Assembly: GCF_020297055.1 (NCBI RefSeq)
Contig: NZ_JAIXCQ010000010.1
Span: forward strand, 85,975-139,177
Origin: Isoptericola luteus
GTDB taxonomy: Bacteria > Actinomycetota > Actinomycetes > Actinomycetales > Cellulomonadaceae
DNA length: 53,203 bases
Direction of reading: 5' to 3'
Shown here: positions 23,647 through 34,856 of the stretch, piece by piece
How positions within the stretch are numbered: the stretch's first letter is position 1
How the letters are laid out: the number at the start of each line of letters is the position of its first letter
Made by a program: the position numbers and the translations under genes
Notes under the pieces: generated by a model
What the model was told of the DNA's origin: nothing
Seen by the model: the letters and a program-made list of their open reading frames with translations, nothing else
The model's database searches: none

Positions 23647-25010
23647 GCCTCCCGCTCGTGGCGCGGGTGCGCGATCGTCGTCTGGAGGGGGCGCCCACCC
23701 GCGCCCAGACCATCGCGTACGGGGCGTCCGCGTTCCCGGCGAACCTGCTGCTGCAGACGTTCTCGGCGTTCGTCGTGTACTTCTACGTCGACCGGCTGGG
23801 CGTGCCGGCGGGCTGGGTCGCGGGCGCGATGATCGCGCACGGCATCCTCAACGCGCTGCTCAACCCCCTGGTGGGTGCCGCGTCCGACCGGCGCCGCACC
23901 CGGTGGGGCCGGCGCCTGCCGTGGATCGGGCTGGGCGTGGTCCCGCTGGTCGCGGCGTTCGCGCTGGTGTGGATGCCGCCGCCGCTGGAGCCGTCCGGGC
24001 TGGTCGTCTGGTTCCTCGTGGTGGTCGCGATCTACGACGTCGCGTACGTCGCGGTGGTGCTCAACGCCTCCGCGCTGTTCCCGGAGATCTTCCGCACGAC
24101 GGCGGAGCGGGCACGCGGCAACTCGCCGCGGCAGCTGTTCGGCCTGGTGGGCATGATCCTGGGCACCGCGGGCGCGCCGCTGCTGTACGACTCCGTGGGC
24201 TGGGCCGTGATGGGCCTGGTCCTGGCCGTTGTGAGCCTGGGCTTCTTCTGCTGGTCGGTCGTGGGCATGGTCGAGCGGCCCGTCGACGAGGCGGTGGTGC
24301 GCGAGCGGGAGGCGGCCGTCGGCCTGCGCGACCAGCTGCGGTACACGTTCGCGAACCGGGCGTTCGTCACGTACGTGCTGGGCTCGCTGCTGCTGCAGAG
24401 CACCACGGCGATCCTGCTCGCCGCGGTGCCGTTCTACGTGCGGTACACGGTGGGCGGTTCGGACGCCGACGCGACGCTGCTGCTCGCCCCGATCTTCGTG
24501 GCCGCGATCCCCGCCATCGTGGGGTGGTCGTGGGTGGTGCGCCGGGTCGGTCCGCGGACGGCGATGCTCGCCGTCGTCGTGGTCTACGGCCTGGCGACCT
24601 GCCTGTACCTGATCCCGACGACGGTGGGCGGGGCCGCGCTGGCCGGGCTCGCGGTGGGCCTCGGCGTGGCCGGGCTGATGCAGGTGCTCGAGGTCGCCCT
24701 CGCCCAGGTCATCGACGACGACGAGACCCGGACCGGCCTGCGTCGCGAGGGCATGTACTTCGGCGCGAACGGCTTCGTGGTGCGCGGTTCCGTGGTGGTG
24801 CAGGCCGTGGTGCTGGCGGCGGTGCTCGCCGCGAGCGGGTACGTCGAGGGCGCGGCCGGGCAGGTGCCCGAGGTGGCGACCGGCGTCCGGCTGCTGCTCG
24901 GCGGCGTGCCCGTGCTCCTGGCCGCGGGGGCGTTCGTGTGCTTCTGGTTCTACCCGCTGCGCGCGTCGTCGCCGGTGCCCGAACCTGTCGAGGCACCGGC
25001 CGCCCCCTGA
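23643..25010 (+). CDS. GPH-type (MFS) sugar:cation symporter
   Basis: A 455-residue transporter with about 12 hydrophobic segments, resembling the glycoside-pentoside-hexuronide group (MelB-like). Features are AYGASAFPANLLLQTFSAFVVYFYVD, NALLNPLVGAASDRRRTRWGRRLPWI (the loop 2-3 motif with charged residues), YDVAYVAVVLNASALFPEI and GLVGMILGTAG. It would bring a glycoside into the cell by cation symport. GTG at 23643 overlaps the deacetylase stop. As the last gene of ROK / ChbG-like / transporter it probably supplies the substrate for that pair. Confidence 0.88.
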   Translation: MSLPLVARVRDRRLEGAPTRAQTIAYGASAFPANLLLQTFSAFVVYFYVDRLGVPAGWVAGAMIAHGILNALLNPLVGAASDRRRTRWGRRLPWIGLGVVPLVAAFALVWMPPPLEPSGLVVWFLVVVAIYDVAYVAVVLNASALFPEIFRTTAERARGNSPRQLFGLVGMILGTAGAPLLYDSVGWAVMGLVLAVVSLGFFCWSVVGMVERPVDEAVVREREAAVGLRDQLRYTFANRAFVTYVLGSLLLQSTTAILLAAVPFYVRYTVGGSDADATLLLAPIFVAAIPAIVGWSWVVRRVGPRTAMLAVVVVYGLATCLYLIPTTVGGAALAGLAVGLGVAGLMQVLEVALAQVIDDDETRTGLRREGMYFGANGFVVRGSVVVQAVVLAAVLAASGYVEGAAGQVPEVATGVRLLLGGVPVLLAAGAFVCFWFYPLRASSPVPEPVEAPAAP

Positions 25011-25020
25011 GCGCGGTCGT

Positions 25021-25082
25021 GGCGTGAGCGCGGGATCGGGGACAATTCCTTGCGGGGACGTCCCCGAACCCCCGCTCACGCC
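25021..25082. terminator. 23-bp stem hairpin between the transporter and SulP genes
   Basis: 25021-25043 pairs with 25060-25082 with only two mismatches around a 16-nt loop. The outer arms begin GGCGTGAGCG and the inner arms are CGGGGAC / GTCCCCG. It starts 11 nt after the transporter stop and ends 20 nt before the sulP-family ATG. It probably terminates the upstream operon, but its position also makes it part of any SulP leader. Confidence 0.7.
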
Positions 25083-25102
25083 GTCCGCCCGAAGGAATCC
25101 CC

Positions 25103-26656
25103 ATGCCGCAGGACCTGCGCGCCTCACTGCCTGACCCCGCACCTGAACCGCTGCCCGTGGCGGGCGCCCCCGAGGCCACGTCCACGGGCTCGTTCCGGGC
25201 GGCTTTCACGTCGCTCCGCACCCTGCGTACGGAGGTCCTGGCCGGCCTGGTCGTCGGTCTGGCGCTGATCCCCGAGGCGATCGCCTTCTCGATCATCGCG
25301 GGCGTCGACCCGCGCATCGGGCTCTTCGCGGCGTTCACGATGGCGGTGACGATCTCGTTCGTCGGCGGGCGCCCCGCGATGATCTCCGCCGCGACGGGGG
25401 CGGTCGCGCTCGTCGTCGCGCCCGTCGTGCGGGAGCACGGGCTGGACTACCTCGTGGCCACCGTCATCCTCGGCGGGCTGATCCAGGTGCTCCTCGGCGT
25501 CCTCGGCGTCGCGCGGCTCATGCGGTTCATCCCGCGGTCGGTGATGGTCGGGTTCGTCAACGCGCTGGCGATCCTCATCTTCAGCTCCCAGGTGCCGCAC
25601 CTGCTGGGCGTGCCGTTCGCGGTGTACCCGATGGTCGCGGCGGGCATCGCGATCATGGTGTTCTTCCCCCGCCTGACGCGCGTGGTCCCGGCGCCGCTCG
25701 TGGCGATCGTCCTGCTCACGGTCGTCGCCGTCGCCGTGGCGATCGCGGTGCCGACCGTGGGCGACGAGGGCGCGCTGCCGGAGTCGCTGCCCTCGCTGTT
25801 CGTCCCCGACGTGCCGCTGAACCTCGAGACGCTGGGGATCATCGCCCCGTACGCGCTGGGGATGGCGCTCGTGGGCCTCATCGAGTCCCTGCTCACGGCC
25901 AAGCTGGTCGACGACATCACGGACACCCACTCGAACAAGACCCGGGAGTCCTGGGGGCAGGGCGTGGCCAACGTCGTCACCGGGTTCTTCGGCGGCATGG
26001 GCGGTTGCGCCATGATCGGCCAGACGATGATCAACGTGAAGGTCTCGGGTGCCCGCACGCGGCTCTCGACCTTCCTCGCCGGCGTGTTCCTGCTGGTCCT
26101 CGTGGTCGGGCTGGGCGACGTGGTGGCGATCATCCCGATGGCGGCGCTCGTCGCGGTGATGGTCATGGTGTCCGTGGGCACGTTCGACTGGCACTCGGTC
26201 CGGCCTTCGACGCTGCGCCGCATGCCCCGCTCGGAGACGGCGGTCATGCTGTCGACGGTCGTCGTCACGGTCGCCACCAACAACCTGGCGATCGGGGTCG
26301 TCGTCGGCGTGCTGGTCGCGGCGGTGCTGTTCGCCCAGCGGGTCTCGCACCTGACGTCGGTCACCCGGCTGGACGCGTCGGACGACGACGGCGAGCGGGT
26401 GTACGCGGTGGCGGGCGAGCTGTTCTTCGCGTCGTCGAACGACCTCGTCTACCAGTTCGACTACGCGGGCGACCCGCGCCGGGTGGTGATCGACATGTCC
26501 GACGCGCACGTGTGGGACGCCTCGACCGTGGCCGCGCTCGACGCCGTCCAGCAGAAGTTCGCGGCGCGCGGCAAGACCGTGACGTTCCGCGGGCTGAACG
26601 CCGACAGCGCCGCCCGCCTCGAGCGGCTGGCCGGGCACCTCGGCGCCGGTCACTGA
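25103..26656 (+). CDS. SulP family anion transporter with STAS domain
   Basis: A 517-residue SLC26/SulP-type transporter. About 10-14 membrane segments (VLAGLVVGLALIPEAIAFSIIAGVDPRIGLFAAF at the start, GRPAMISAATGAVALVVAPVV, GFFGGMGGCAMIGQTMINVKVSGARTRLSTF) are followed by a C-terminal cytoplasmic STAS domain from ~430 (VYAVAGELFFASSNDLVYQFDY, VVIDMSDAHVWDASTVAALDAV). SulP proteins move sulfate, bicarbonate or other anions. The ATG has a GAAGGA site 6 nt upstream. Its stop overlaps the end of the convergent large membrane-protein gene by 7 bp. Confidence 0.93.
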   Translation: MPQDLRASLPDPAPEPLPVAGAPEATSTGSFRAAFTSLRTLRTEVLAGLVVGLALIPEAIAFSIIAGVDPRIGLFAAFTMAVTISFVGGRPAMISAATGAVALVVAPVVREHGLDYLVATVILGGLIQVLLGVLGVARLMRFIPRSVMVGFVNALAILIFSSQVPHLLGVPFAVYPMVAAGIAIMVFFPRLTRVVPAPLVAIVLLTVVAVAVAIAVPTVGDEGALPESLPSLFVPDVPLNLETLGIIAPYALGMALVGLIESLLTAKLVDDITDTHSNKTRESWGQGVANVVTGFFGGMGGCAMIGQTMINVKVSGARTRLSTFLAGVFLLVLVVGLGDVVAIIPMAALVAVMVMVSVGTFDWHSVRPSTLRRMPRSETAVMLSTVVVTVATNNLAIGVVVGVLVAAVLFAQRVSHLTSVTRLDASDDDGERVYAVAGELFFASSNDLVYQFDYAGDPRRVVIDMSDAHVWDASTVAALDAVQQKFAARGKTVTFRGLNADSAARLERLAGHLGAGH

Positions 26657-29600
26657 GGGGCGGGCGCGTCCTTCGGTGAGCCCGGGGGTGGTTCCGCGCT
26701 GCCAGTGCCCCCGGTGCCCTCGGTGCCTCCGGTGCCCCCGGCGGGCGCCTGCGAGGGATCCCCGGACGGCTCCACGGCGTCGTCGGCGGGCAGGTCGGTG
26801 CGGAGCACCAGCAGGCCGAGCAGCGGCACGCCGGCGCACAGCATGATCGTCACCACGCGGATGCCGTAGTCGTTGGCGACCGCACCGCCGACGCCGGCGA
26901 GCAGCAGGCTGACCAGCACGGGACGCAGCAGCGGCCACTCCGCCTCGGCGCGCACCAGCCAGGCGGCGCGCAGCCGGCGGCCGCCCCACAGGGCGAGGAC
27001 GATGCCGAGGAGGACCGCGAGCGCGAGCCAGGCCGGCAGCCCGCCGCCCAGCGAGCGCAGGGCGTACCCGGCCTTGCGCAGGATCGTCTCGACGGCGCCA
27101 CCGTCGATCACCGACTGCACGAACGCGCCCAGGTGGGTGCGCTGGGCGGCCGGGCGCAGCCAGTCGAGCACGCCGATGACGGCGACCAGGGCGACGCCGG
27201 CGCCGCCCGCCAGCAGGAGCCGGCGCCAGGTGACGCGCGCGCCGAGCACGCCCAGCACGAGCACCACGAAGACGGGCACCAGCACCAGGCCGCCGCCGAC
27301 GTCCGCCCCGAACGACGGCCAGACGCTCACGAGCAGGGTGACGAGCCCGACCGTCGACGCGACGACCGCCGCCGGGACGCGTCCCCAGCGGCGCAGCACG
27401 GCGGTGGCCAGGCCGGCGGCGGCGATGATCGCGACGGTGGCGTAGATGGAGTAGGTCGGGTTGCCGAACCCGTAGTAGCGCCCGCCGAGCGTGGGGGCGG
27501 AGCCCAGCGGGCTCGCACGGTGCAGGGGCGTGCCGAGCACGGCGTCCAGCGTCAGCACGACGAACGTCAGGGTCGCGACCACCGTCGCCCCGGCCCAGAC
27601 GGGCCGCCGCGGGGCCAGCGCGCCCACGAGTGCCACGAGCAGCGTGCTCGCGCCCAGGGTCGCCCAGAGGGCGGTCACGGGGTCGCTGAGGCGCCACCAG
27701 CCCCACGCGGACATGAGGAACGCGGCGGCGGGTACCGACGCGCACGCCAGCAGCAGCCCGTCGAGCGTGCGTGCGAGCACGCTGCCGGCGCCCTCGAAGC
27801 GCCGCCGCAGGCGGGGCAGCACCAGGACGACCAGGCCGAACGCGAGCAGGCCGACGTAGACGGGCAGCATCGTCACCGTGCCGGTGGTGACGCGCAGCAT
27901 GTGGTCGCGCTCGGAGATCAGCGCGAGCTCTCGCACCGTCGCGCCGGTGCCGCCGGGCCGCTCGTCGGCGAGCACCAGCGGAGACCCGGTGAAGTCCGGC
28001 GGCTGCGACAGCCCGAACGCGGTCACGAGGGTCGTGGGCACGTCCAGCAGCCGCACCACGCCGAGCCAGTGGGTCGCGCCCGAGCTGAGGTAGGCGGGCG
28101 CGTCGTCGGCGTCGGGGTCGGCGATCCCCACGCCGAGCGAGGCGCGCGTCGGCGCGGGGTTGCCGACGTCGAGGAGCAGCACGGCCGCGTCGGCGGGGGC
28201 GGCGGCCAGGACGGAGCGCACGGTGGCGTCGACGGCCCGCACCGCCTGGTCGCGCTCCTCGCCGCCCGACGTCACGTCGGCAGGCACGGGGAGCGTGCCC
28301 GAGGACGACCCCGGGTCGGGGTGGTACGGCGCGGATCCGGCGTCGACGACGGTCACGGGGCACGAGAACGCGTCCGCCGGGTCAGCCAGCGCCGCGTCCA
28401 GGTCCCGGTAGCGCGGCACCGTGCCGTCCCGCCCGGCGAGCGCGAGCGCCGCGCCCGGGGCGACGGCGGTCGCGCACACGCCGCCGTCGGTGAGGGTCTG
28501 GCCCAGCACACCGAGGTTCGGGCGGAACTCGGAGGCGGACTGCAGGGCGGCGAGCTCGTCCCAGCCCTCGACGACGGCCGCGCCGTCGGTCGTGGTGCCG
28601 GCGGGCGCACCGTCGGTCGAGGCGGTGACCTCCCACGCCGCGCAGGACCAGGTGCCGTCCACGACCTCGCCGGTGACGGGCGCGCGGCCTGACGAGATCC
28701 CGAGCCAGCCGGCGGCGGGGCACGTGGCGGAGGCGCCCCCGACGGCGGGGGTCACCCCGGCACCGCTGGCGCCGTCGCGCAGCGCGTTCCAGAGGGTGGG
28801 CGTGGCCGTGGGGCTCACGTCCTGCCAGCGCAGGCCCCCGGTGCCGATGATCACCAGGGGATGCTCGGCGTCCACGACGGGGGCGCCGTCGCCGTCCGTG
28901 ATGTCGCCCGCCTGGGCGAGCGCGGAGCCGGGCAGGGCCGTGGCCCCGACGAGCAGCGCGACGAGCAGCCCGGCGCACACGCCCACCACCACGGCGGGCA
29001 TCCGGGACAGCGGCGGCGCCGATGCGCGCCGGCGGCGGGCGGACCGGCCCGGGGCGGCGGCGTGGCGGTGGGCCTCGTCGAGGGTGTGCGTCAGCCGCCC
29101 GGCCAGCAGCACCGGCACTGCGACGGCGAGCATGAGCGACGCGACGGCCACGCCGGAGTCGTTGAGCAGCGTGCCCACCGCGGCGGTGACGAGGAGGGCC
29201 ACGACGGTCTGGCGCAGCAGCGGGTCGCGACGGTACGCGCGGACGACGGCGTCCAGCCGGGCGCGGGCGGGGTCGAGCAGCGCCCAGGCCGCCACGGCGC
29301 AGACGAGCAGGGCGGCGGCGCCGGCGGGGTTGGCGATCGTCGCCCACGCCCCGGCGGCCTTGCCGGCGACGACGCCGAGCGCCCGCCCGTCGACGACGGA
29401 CTGGACGAAGCCGCCGAGGTGGCTGCCGACGCCCGGGAGCAGCCAGTCGGCCACCGCGACCACGACCACGACGCCGACGGTCAGCGCGCCGACCAGCACG
29501 ATGCGGCGCAGCGTCAGCCGCACGTGCGCGACGGCGAGCACGAGCACCGCGAACCCGGGCACGAGGGCCAGGATGCCGCCGAAGTCCGCGCCGAACGCCG

Positions 29601-31422
29601 GAAGGCCGTCGACGGCCACGGTCACGACGCCCACGGCTCCTGCCGTGCAGGCGGCGACCCTGGTGCTGCCGCCGCGGGCCCGCACCGCGGCAGCGAGCCC
29701 CGCGGCGAGCACGATGCCGGTCACGGCGTAGACCGCGAAGACGGTGTTCGAGAAGCCGTAGAAGCGGGCGCCGAGCGAGGGCGCCGGGCCCAGGAGCGAG
29801 CCCTGCTGGAGCGTGGTCCCGGTGAGGCCGTCGAGCGTGACGACCAGCCAGGTCACCCCGGCGAGCGTCGTCGCGAGCCGCCAGGGCGACGGCGGAAGCG
29901 CGCGTCGCGCGACCCAGGCGACCAGGGTGGCGCCGAGGGCCGCCGCGGCGAGCGACAGGTTCAGGGTCGTGGTCGGCACGGCGGACGCCCACCACCGCGA
30001 GAGCGTCGCGAGGGAGGCGGCCACGGGCAGGCTGGCCGCCACGGCGAGCACGGCGACGGCGATGCGCAGCGCGGCCGGCGTGCGCGGCGTCGCGCGGTCC
30101 CGGCTGCGTCGCCGCGCGAGCAGGAGGGAGCCGATCACCACGATGTCGGCGGTGGCGACGAGCCCCAGCAGCAGCGGCGAGAGCCGGGGCACCGTGTCCG
30201 TGAGCACGCCGAGGTACTGCCGGTTCTCGACCGTCCTCGAGACGGGGATCCGGCGTTCGTCGCCACGCTCCAGGGGGGAGCCCGTGAACGGGGTCAGGGC
30301 CTCGGCGAGCGGGTCCTCGCCCGTCTTCTCGGTCTCGAGGTCGTCGGGGGCCGGGGGAGCCGTGCCGGAGAGCGCCCCACCGGTGAGGGTGTCGGCGACG
30401 GTCGCGCTGAGGTCGGCGAGGACGACGACGCCGGGCCAGCGCGACGACGTCGAGCTCAGCCACCGGGCCGACCCGCCGGGGGCGGTCCAGTCCACGACGA
30501 CCTGAAGGTCCGCGGGGCCGAGCGGCGTGTCGGAGATCCCGGCGACGACGAGCCGCCCCCCGCCGGGCAGCAGACCGGCGAGCCGGCCGACCCGTTCGTC
30601 GAGGTCCTCGACGGCGGTGGTGCGGTCACCGGCCGCGTCGGGCAGCACGCCGAGGTCGACGACCGTCACCGCGCAGCCGGCCACCAGGTCGGCGGTGAGC
30701 TGGTCGGCGCTCGAGAGGTAGCGCGCGACGTCCCCCGTGTCGTCGGCGACCGCGACGGCGGCGCCCGGCCCGACGGCGGTGGTGCACGCGCCCGCGACGT
30801 CGGCGAGCTCGCCGATCGCGCCGGGCACCGAGGTGGGCGGGAGCACGGGGTCCTCGACGGCCAGGTCCGCCCAGCCGGGCACGCGCACGGCCTCGACCGG
30901 TCCGTCCGTGGTGCCGGGGACGGGGACGTCGGGGCAGCCTGCGGCGAACGTGTCGTCGTCGCTCGCCTCGGTCGTGTCCTCGTCGAGCGGCTCGGCCGTC
31001 GTCGCCGCCACCTTGCCGCCGGCGGACATGCTGAGCCAGGCGTCGAGCGGGCAGGTCGGGATGAGGGTGCGCACGGCGATCGACGCGACAGACCCGCCGC
31101 CCATGAGCCGCCAGAGGTTCGGCGTGCGGACGGCGTCGACGTCCGACCACTGCAGGCCGGAGACGCCCGCGAGCACCAGCGGGGTGTCGGGGGCGGGCTC
31201 GTCCTGGGGCGCGGCGGCCGCGCGGCCCGCGCCGCCGACCACCAGCACGAGGAGGATCAGCACCGCGGCCGCCGCCGCGAGCACCCGGGACGTCGTGGCC
31301 CGGGATCGCGCGGCCATGGATCGCGCGGCCACGGCGGTCGCGGGGGTGCGGGCAGGGCTGATCACGCGGGCCAGCCTATGCGGGCGTGCCCCGGGAGCCC
31401 GGGTGGTGGCGGCCCTGAGCAC
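26650..31422 (-). CDS. Large membrane protein made of two homologous halves
   Basis: A 1590-residue protein built from two related modules. Each has a signal-like helix (~47-70 and ~808-830) and an extracellular domain starting with a similar strand ([14 protein letters not shown]...TPNLWRL near 82; [14 protein letters not shown]...TPTLWNAL near 854). A multi-helix membrane region follows with a near-identical signature ([16 protein letters not shown] near 550; [16 protein letters not shown] near 1311) and [13 protein letters not shown] / [13 protein letters not shown]. The extracellular part resembles the alkaline-phosphatase-like fold seen in conserved actinobacterial membrane proteins; I see no clear metal-site set, so activity is uncertain. 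The C-terminal tail is Gly/Thr-rich. It lies 93 nt after the lipid kinase gene in the same direction. The true start may be GTG 31365 or ATG 31317. Confidence 0.75.
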   Translation of the reverse strand: MLRAATTRAPGARPHRLARVISPARTPATAVAARSMAARSRATTSRVLAAAAAVLILLVLVVGGAGRAAAAPQDEPAPDTPLVLAGVSGLQWSDVDAVRTPNLWRLMGGGSVASIAVRTLIPTCPLDAWLSMSAGGKVAATTAEPLDEDTTEASDDDTFAAGCPDVPVPGTTDGPVEAVRVPGWADLAVEDPVLPPTSVPGAIGELADVAGACTTAVGPGAAVAVADDTGDVARYLSSADQLTADLVAGCAVTVVDLGVLPDAAGDRTTAVEDLDERVGRLAGLLPGGGRLVVAGISDTPLGPADLQVVVDWTAPGGSARWLSSTSSRWPGVVVLADLSATVADTLTGGALSGTAPPAPDDLETEKTGEDPLAEALTPFTGSPLERGDERRIPVSRTVENRQYLGVLTDTVPRLSPLLLGLVATADIVVIGSLLLARRRSRDRATPRTPAALRIAVAVLAVAASLPVAASLATLSRWWASAVPTTTLNLSLAAAALGATLVAWVARRALPPSPWRLATTLAGVTWLVVTLDGLTGTTLQQGSLLGPAPSLGARFYGFSNTVFAVYAVTGIVLAAGLAAAVRARGGSTRVAACTAGAVGVVTVAVDGLPAFGADFGGILALVPGFAVLVLAVAHVRLTLRRIVLVGALTVGVVVVVAVADWLLPGVGSHLGGFVQSVVDGRALGVVAGKAAGAWATIANPAGAAALLVCAVAAWALLDPARARLDAVVRAYRRDPLLRQTVVALLVTAAVGTLLNDSGVAVASLMLAVAVPVLLAGRLTHTLDEAHRHAAAPGRSARRRRASAPPLSRMPAVVVGVCAGLLVALLVGATALPGSALAQAGDITDGDGAPVVDAEHPLVIIGTGGLRWQDVSPTATPTLWNALRDGASGAGVTPAVGGASATCPAAGWLGISSGRAPVTGEVVDGTWSCAAWEVTASTDGAPAGTTTDGAAVVEGWDELAALQSASEFRPNLGVLGQTLTDGGVCATAVAPGAALALAGRDGTVPRYRDLDAALADPADAFSCPVTVVDAGSAPYHPDPGSSSGTLPVPADVTSGGEERDQAVRAVDATVRSVLAAAPADAAVLLLDVGNPAPTRASLGVGIADPDADDAPAYLSSGATHWLGVVRLLDVPTTLVTAFGLSQPPDFTGSPLVLADERPGGTGATVRELALISERDHMLRVTTGTVTMLPVYVGLLAFGLVVLVLPRLRRRFEGAGSVLARTLDGLLLACASVPAAAFLMSAWGWWRLSDPVTALWATLGASTLLVALVGALAPRRPVWAGATVVATLTFVVLTLDAVLGTPLHRASPLGSAPTLGGRYYGFGNPTYSIYATVAIIAAAGLATAVLRRWGRVPAAVVASTVGLVTLLVSVWPSFGADVGGGLVLVPVFVVLVLGVLGARVTWRRLLLAGGAGVALVAVIGVLDWLRPAAQRTHLGAFVQSVIDGGAVETILRKAGYALRSLGGGLPAWLALAVLLGIVLALWGGRRLRAAWLVRAEAEWPLLRPVLVSLLLAGVGGAVANDYGIRVVTIMLCAGVPLLGLLVLRTDLPADDAVEPSGDPSQAPAGGTGGTEGTGGTGSAEPPPGSPKDAPAPQ

Positions 31423-31515
31423 CGACGTTCACGTGATCGGCCCGTCTTGTGCGCCGGACGCCTGCGTCTGCGCCGTGCACGGGTGCCGCGAGCCTCGGCG
31501 TCGGGCGTCGCGGCC

Positions 31516-32616
31516 TCAGGCCGTCCGCACCACGAGCGCCCCCGGCTCGACCCACGTCACGAGCTCGACCGCCCGGCCGAGCGGGTCGCCGTCGACCTGG
31601 GCCTGCTCGCCCTCGGGCACGCGGATGACGACGTGGCGGGCCCGGATGTGGTCGATGCGCCCGATCTTGCCCGGCAGGTCGTTGCGGACCCCGAGGCCTT
31701 GCGCGACGACCTCGCCGAGCAGCTGGGCCCAGCCCGCGAGCCCGCCGCGGGTGTCGATGGCGGCGACGTCCAGCTCGCCGTCGTCGATGATCGCGTCGGG
31801 CAGCAGGGTGATCCCGCCGGGCAGCCGCCCGCAGTTGCCCACCATGATGCTGCGCAGCCGCGCCGAGACCTCCTCGCCGTCGTCGAGCCGGATCGACGCG
31901 TGCATCCGCCGCCCGTGCAGGTGCCGGGCGCCCGCGAAGAAGTAGGCGATCCACCCCACCCTGGCCTTGAGCTGGTCGTCCGCGTCGGCGACCATCGCCG
32001 CGTCGAACCCCAGGCCCGCGATGACGAGGAAGATGTGCGCGGCGTCGGGCTCGTCGGGCTGCTCGACGTCCGGGGCGAACTCCGTGATCCTGGCCCGGCC
32101 CACGTCGATGGCGCGGTCCTTGCCGCCGAGCACGATCGTCAGCGCCTCGGTCACCGACGTCAGCGGGATGTCGAGGTTGCGGGCCAGGAGGTTGCCGGTG
32201 CCCACGGGGATCAGGCCCATGGGCGTCCCGGTGCCGGTCAGGGCCTCCGCGACGGCGCGGACCGTGCCGTCCCCACCGGCGGCGACCACCACCTCGGCGC
32301 CGTCGGCCACGGCCTGGCGGGCCTGGCCGGTGCCCGGGTCGTCCACGGTCGTGGAGTAGAACCGCGGGCGGGGCAGGGCCGCCTCGGCGCACACGCGCTC
32401 CGCGGTCTCCTGGACGTCGGCGGCGCCCTCCTTCGAGGGATTGATGACGACGGCGATGCGCGGGCCGTGCGCTGCGTCGTCCTCTGCACCGCCGGCGCCG
32501 TCCCGGCCGGGGGCACGGCCGCGCGACCGGGAGCGCGACCACAGCACGAGCGTCACCGTCAGCGCGACGAGGGCCACACCCAGCGCGACGATCCCCACCA
32601 CGAGTTCACCCGGCAT
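31516..32616 (-). CDS. Diacylglycerol-kinase family lipid kinase
   Basis: A 366-residue DAGK-catalytic-domain protein. After one N-terminal membrane helix ([23 protein letters not shown]) comes [13 protein letters not shown], the nucleotide-binding loop [19 protein letters not shown], and [20 protein letters not shown], the family fingerprint. [10 protein letters not shown] is near the C-terminus. It would phosphorylate a diacylglycerol-like or long-chain lipid at the inner face of the membrane; the exact lipid is unknown. Divergent from serS across 165 bp. Confidence 0.9.
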   Translation of the reverse strand: MPGELVVGIVALGVALVALTVTLVLWSRSRSRGRAPGRDGAGGAEDDAAHGPRIAVVINPSKEGAADVQETAERVCAEAALPRPRFYSTTVDDPGTGQARQAVADGAEVVVAAGGDGTVRAVAEALTGTGTPMGLIPVGTGNLLARNLDIPLTSVTEALTIVLGGKDRAIDVGRARITEFAPDVEQPDEPDAAHIFLVIAGLGFDAAMVADADDQLKARVGWIAYFFAGARHLHGRRMHASIRLDDGEEVSARLRSIMVGNCGRLPGGITLLPDAIIDDGELDVAAIDTRGGLAGWAQLLGEVVAQGLGVRNDLPGKIGRIDHIRARHVVIRVPEGEQAQVDGDPLGRAVELVTWVEPGALVVRTA

Positions 32617-32768
32617 GAGGGCAACCTACGAGGTCGGGGGCGGTCTCGCGAGACGGTCCGCCCGTCCGGCGTGGTCGGCGTGGGTCACAGGCGGTCTGCC
32701 GCGCGCGTCCCGGGCGTCGTCCGGCGCGGCACTCAGAATTCCCGCGGCGGCCCGGCCGGGCCGACCGT

Positions 32769-32774
32769 TAGGCT
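32769..32774 (+). promoter_or_regulatory. -10 box for a probable leaderless serS transcript
   Basis: TAGGCT is 7 nt before the GTG start of serS at 32782, with no ribosome site between. No good -35 is visible. Confidence 0.4.
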
Positions 32775-32781
32775 GGCGGGC

Positions 32782-34056
32782 GTGATCGACCTTCGACTTC
32801 TGCGCGACGACCCCGATGCCGTCCGCGCCAGCCAGCAGGCCCGCGGCGACGACCCCACCCTCGTGGACTCGGCCCTCGACGCCGACGCACGCCGTCGCTC
32901 CTCGCTCACGGAGTTCGAGTCGCTGCGCGCCGAGCAGAAGGCGATGGGCAAGCAGGTCGCGAAGGCCCAGGGCGAGGAGAAGGCCGAGCTCCTGACCCGC
33001 ACCAAGCACCTCGCCGAGCAGGTCAAGGCCCGCCAGGCCGAGGCCCAGGGCGCGGAGAAGGAGCTCGACGAGCTGCTCTACGCGATCCCCAACGTCGTCG
33101 AGGGAGCGCCTCCCGGGGGCGAGGCCGACTTCGTCGTGCTGCGCCACGAGGGCGGCACCCCGCGCGACTTCGCGGCCGAGGGTTTCACCCCGCGCGACCA
33201 CCTGGACCTCGGCGAGCGCCTGGGCGCCATCGACACCGCCCGTGGGGCGAAGGTCTCCGGCTCGCGGTTCTACTACCTCACCGGCATCGGCGCGCGGCTC
33301 GAGCTCGCGCTCCTCAACGCCGCGATGGACCAGGCCGTGACCGAGGGCTTCACGCCGATGATCACGCCCACCCTCGTCAAGCCGGAGACCATGCGGGGCA
33401 CCGGGTTCCTCGGTGCGCACGCCGACGAGGTCTACCGGCTCGAGAAGGACGACCTGTACCTGGTCGGCACCTCCGAGGTGGCGCTCGCGGGCTACCACGC
33501 GGACGAGATCATCGACCTGTCGGCCGGCCCCCGGCGGTACGCCGGCTGGAGCGCCTGCTACCGCCGCGAGGCGGGCTCGCACGGCAAGGACGTGCGCGGC
33601 ATCATCCGCGTCCACCAGTTCCACAAGGTGGAGATGTTCAGCTACTGCGCCCCCGAGGACGCCGCGGCCGAGCACCAGCGCCTGCTCGCGTGGGAGGAGG
33701 CCATGCTCGCCAAGGTCGAGCTGCCGTACCGGGTCATCGACACGGCCGCGGGCGACCTCGGGAGCAGCGCCGCCCGCAAGTTCGACTGCGAGGCCTGGCT
33801 GCCCACGCAGGAGCGCTACCTCGAGCTGACCTCGACGTCGAACTGCACCACGTTCCAGGCCCGCCGCCTGGGTGTGCGCGAGCGCACCGAGGACGGCTCG
33901 ACCCGCCCCGTCGCCACGCTCAACGGCACCCTCGGCACCACCCGCTGGATCGTCGCCCTCCTGGAGAATCACCAGCAGGCCGACGGGTCGGTGCGCGTCC
34001 CGGCGGGGCTGCGCCCCTACCTGGGCGGCCTCGAGGTGCTCGAGCCCGTCAGGTGA
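32782..34056 (+). CDS. serS: Seryl-tRNA synthetase
   Basis: Class II synthetase charging tRNA(Ser) (and tRNA(Sec) where present). The N-terminal long coiled-coil arm (residues ~30-105, rich in Glu/Lys/Ala) contacts the tRNA variable arm. The catalytic domain has motif 1 ([29 protein letters not shown]), motif 2 ([27 protein letters not shown]) and motif 3 ([18 protein letters not shown]). Length is 424 residues. GTG at 32782 begins the conserved [17 protein letters not shown]. It is coupled to the following HAD gene by a GTGA overlap. Confidence 0.97.
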   Translation: MIDLRLLRDDPDAVRASQQARGDDPTLVDSALDADARRRSSLTEFESLRAEQKAMGKQVAKAQGEEKAELLTRTKHLAEQVKARQAEAQGAEKELDELLYAIPNVVEGAPPGGEADFVVLRHEGGTPRDFAAEGFTPRDHLDLGERLGAIDTARGAKVSGSRFYYLTGIGARLELALLNAAMDQAVTEGFTPMITPTLVKPETMRGTGFLGAHADEVYRLEKDDLYLVGTSEVALAGYHADEIIDLSAGPRRYAGWSACYRREAGSHGKDVRGIIRVHQFHKVEMFSYCAPEDAAAEHQRLLAWEEAMLAKVELPYRVIDTAAGDLGSSAARKFDCEAWLPTQERYLELTSTSNCTTFQARRLGVRERTEDGSTRPVATLNGTLGTTRWIVALLENHQQADGSVRVPAGLRPYLGGLEVLEPVR

Positions 34057-34856
34057 GCGCGCAGCGACGCCTCGTCGCCCTCGACATCGACGGCACGCTG
34101 ATCGGGTACGACGGCGGCATGTCGGCGGCGGTGCACGACGCCGTGGCGGCGGTCCTCGAGGCGGGCCACCACGTGGTCCTGGCCTCGGGCAGGTCGCTCG
34201 TGGCGATGACGCCGGTCGCCGAGCTGCTCGGCATCACGACCGGGTGGATGGTGTGCTCCAACGGTGCGGTGACCGTGCGGCTGGACCCGGCGGCGGAGCG
34301 GGGCTGGGAGCTGGACCAGGTCGTCACCTTCGACCCGGCGCCCGCGCTGCGCCTGCTGCGCACCGAGCTGCCCGACGCCCGTTTCGCGGTCGAGGACGTC
34401 GGCGTCGGGTTCCGCATGAACGCGCTGCTGCCCGACGGCGAGCTCGAGGGCGAGCACCAGGTCGTCGACTTCGAGCAGCTCTGGGCCCGCGAGGTGACGC
34501 GCGTCATCATCCGTGACCCGGAGCGCACCCCGGAGGAGTTCAGCGAGATGGCCGCGCGCATCGGGCTGGTCGACGTCACGTACGCCGTCGGCTGGACGGC
34601 GTGGATGGACGTCGCTCCGAGGGGCGTCACCAAGGCGTCGGGGCTCGAGCGGCTGCGCGAGCAGCTCGGCGTGGACCCGGCCGCGACGGTCGCCGTCGGT
34701 GACGGGCGCAACGACGTCGACATGCTCCGCTGGGCCGGCCGCGGCGTCGCGATGGGGCACGCGGACGAGGTCGTGCGTGCCGCGGCCGACGAGGTCACCG
34801 GCACGATCGACGAGGACGGCGCCGCCGCCGTCCTGCGCTCCCTGCTGCCGAGATAG
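34053..34856 (+). CDS. HAD-superfamily Cof-type phosphatase
   Basis: A 267-residue haloacid-dehalogenase hydrolase of the Cof/YidA type with a large C2 cap. Motif I is [11 protein letters not shown] (nucleophile Asp), motif [10 protein letters not shown], motif III lysine in [11 protein letters not shown], and motif [27 protein letters not shown]. It probably dephosphorylates a small sugar phosphate or cofactor; substrate unknown. GTG 34053 overlaps the serS stop. Its TAG stop lies inside the first copy of a 21-bp repeat that fills the downstream gap, so the repeat defines the end of the protein. Confidence 0.9.
   Translation: MSAQRRLVALDIDGTLIGYDGGMSAAVHDAVAAVLEAGHHVVLASGRSLVAMTPVAELLGITTGWMVCSNGAVTVRLDPAAERGWELDQVVTFDPAPALRLLRTELPDARFAVEDVGVGFRMNALLPDGELEGEHQVVDFEQLWAREVTRVIIRDPERTPEEFSEMAARIGLVDVTYAVGWTAWMDVAPRGVTKASGLERLREQLGVDPAATVAVGDGRNDVDMLRWAGRGVAMGHADEVVRAAADEVTGTIDEDGAAAVLRSLLPR

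Noticed and set aside
25124-28363. Minus-strand 1079-codon open frame across the SulP gene
   Set aside because: Arg/His/Asp-rich shadow of two well-supported genes; no motif of its own.
28861-32781. Very long plus-strand open frame running into serS
   Set aside because: Only the part from 32782 matches a protein family; the ~1300 codons before it are antisense to the duplicated membrane protein and lipid kinase, an artefact of high GC content.
32617-32781. Possible T-box or other riboswitch before serS
   Set aside because: No T-box core or specifier loop can be seen, and the -10 box close to the GTG suggests there is almost no leader.
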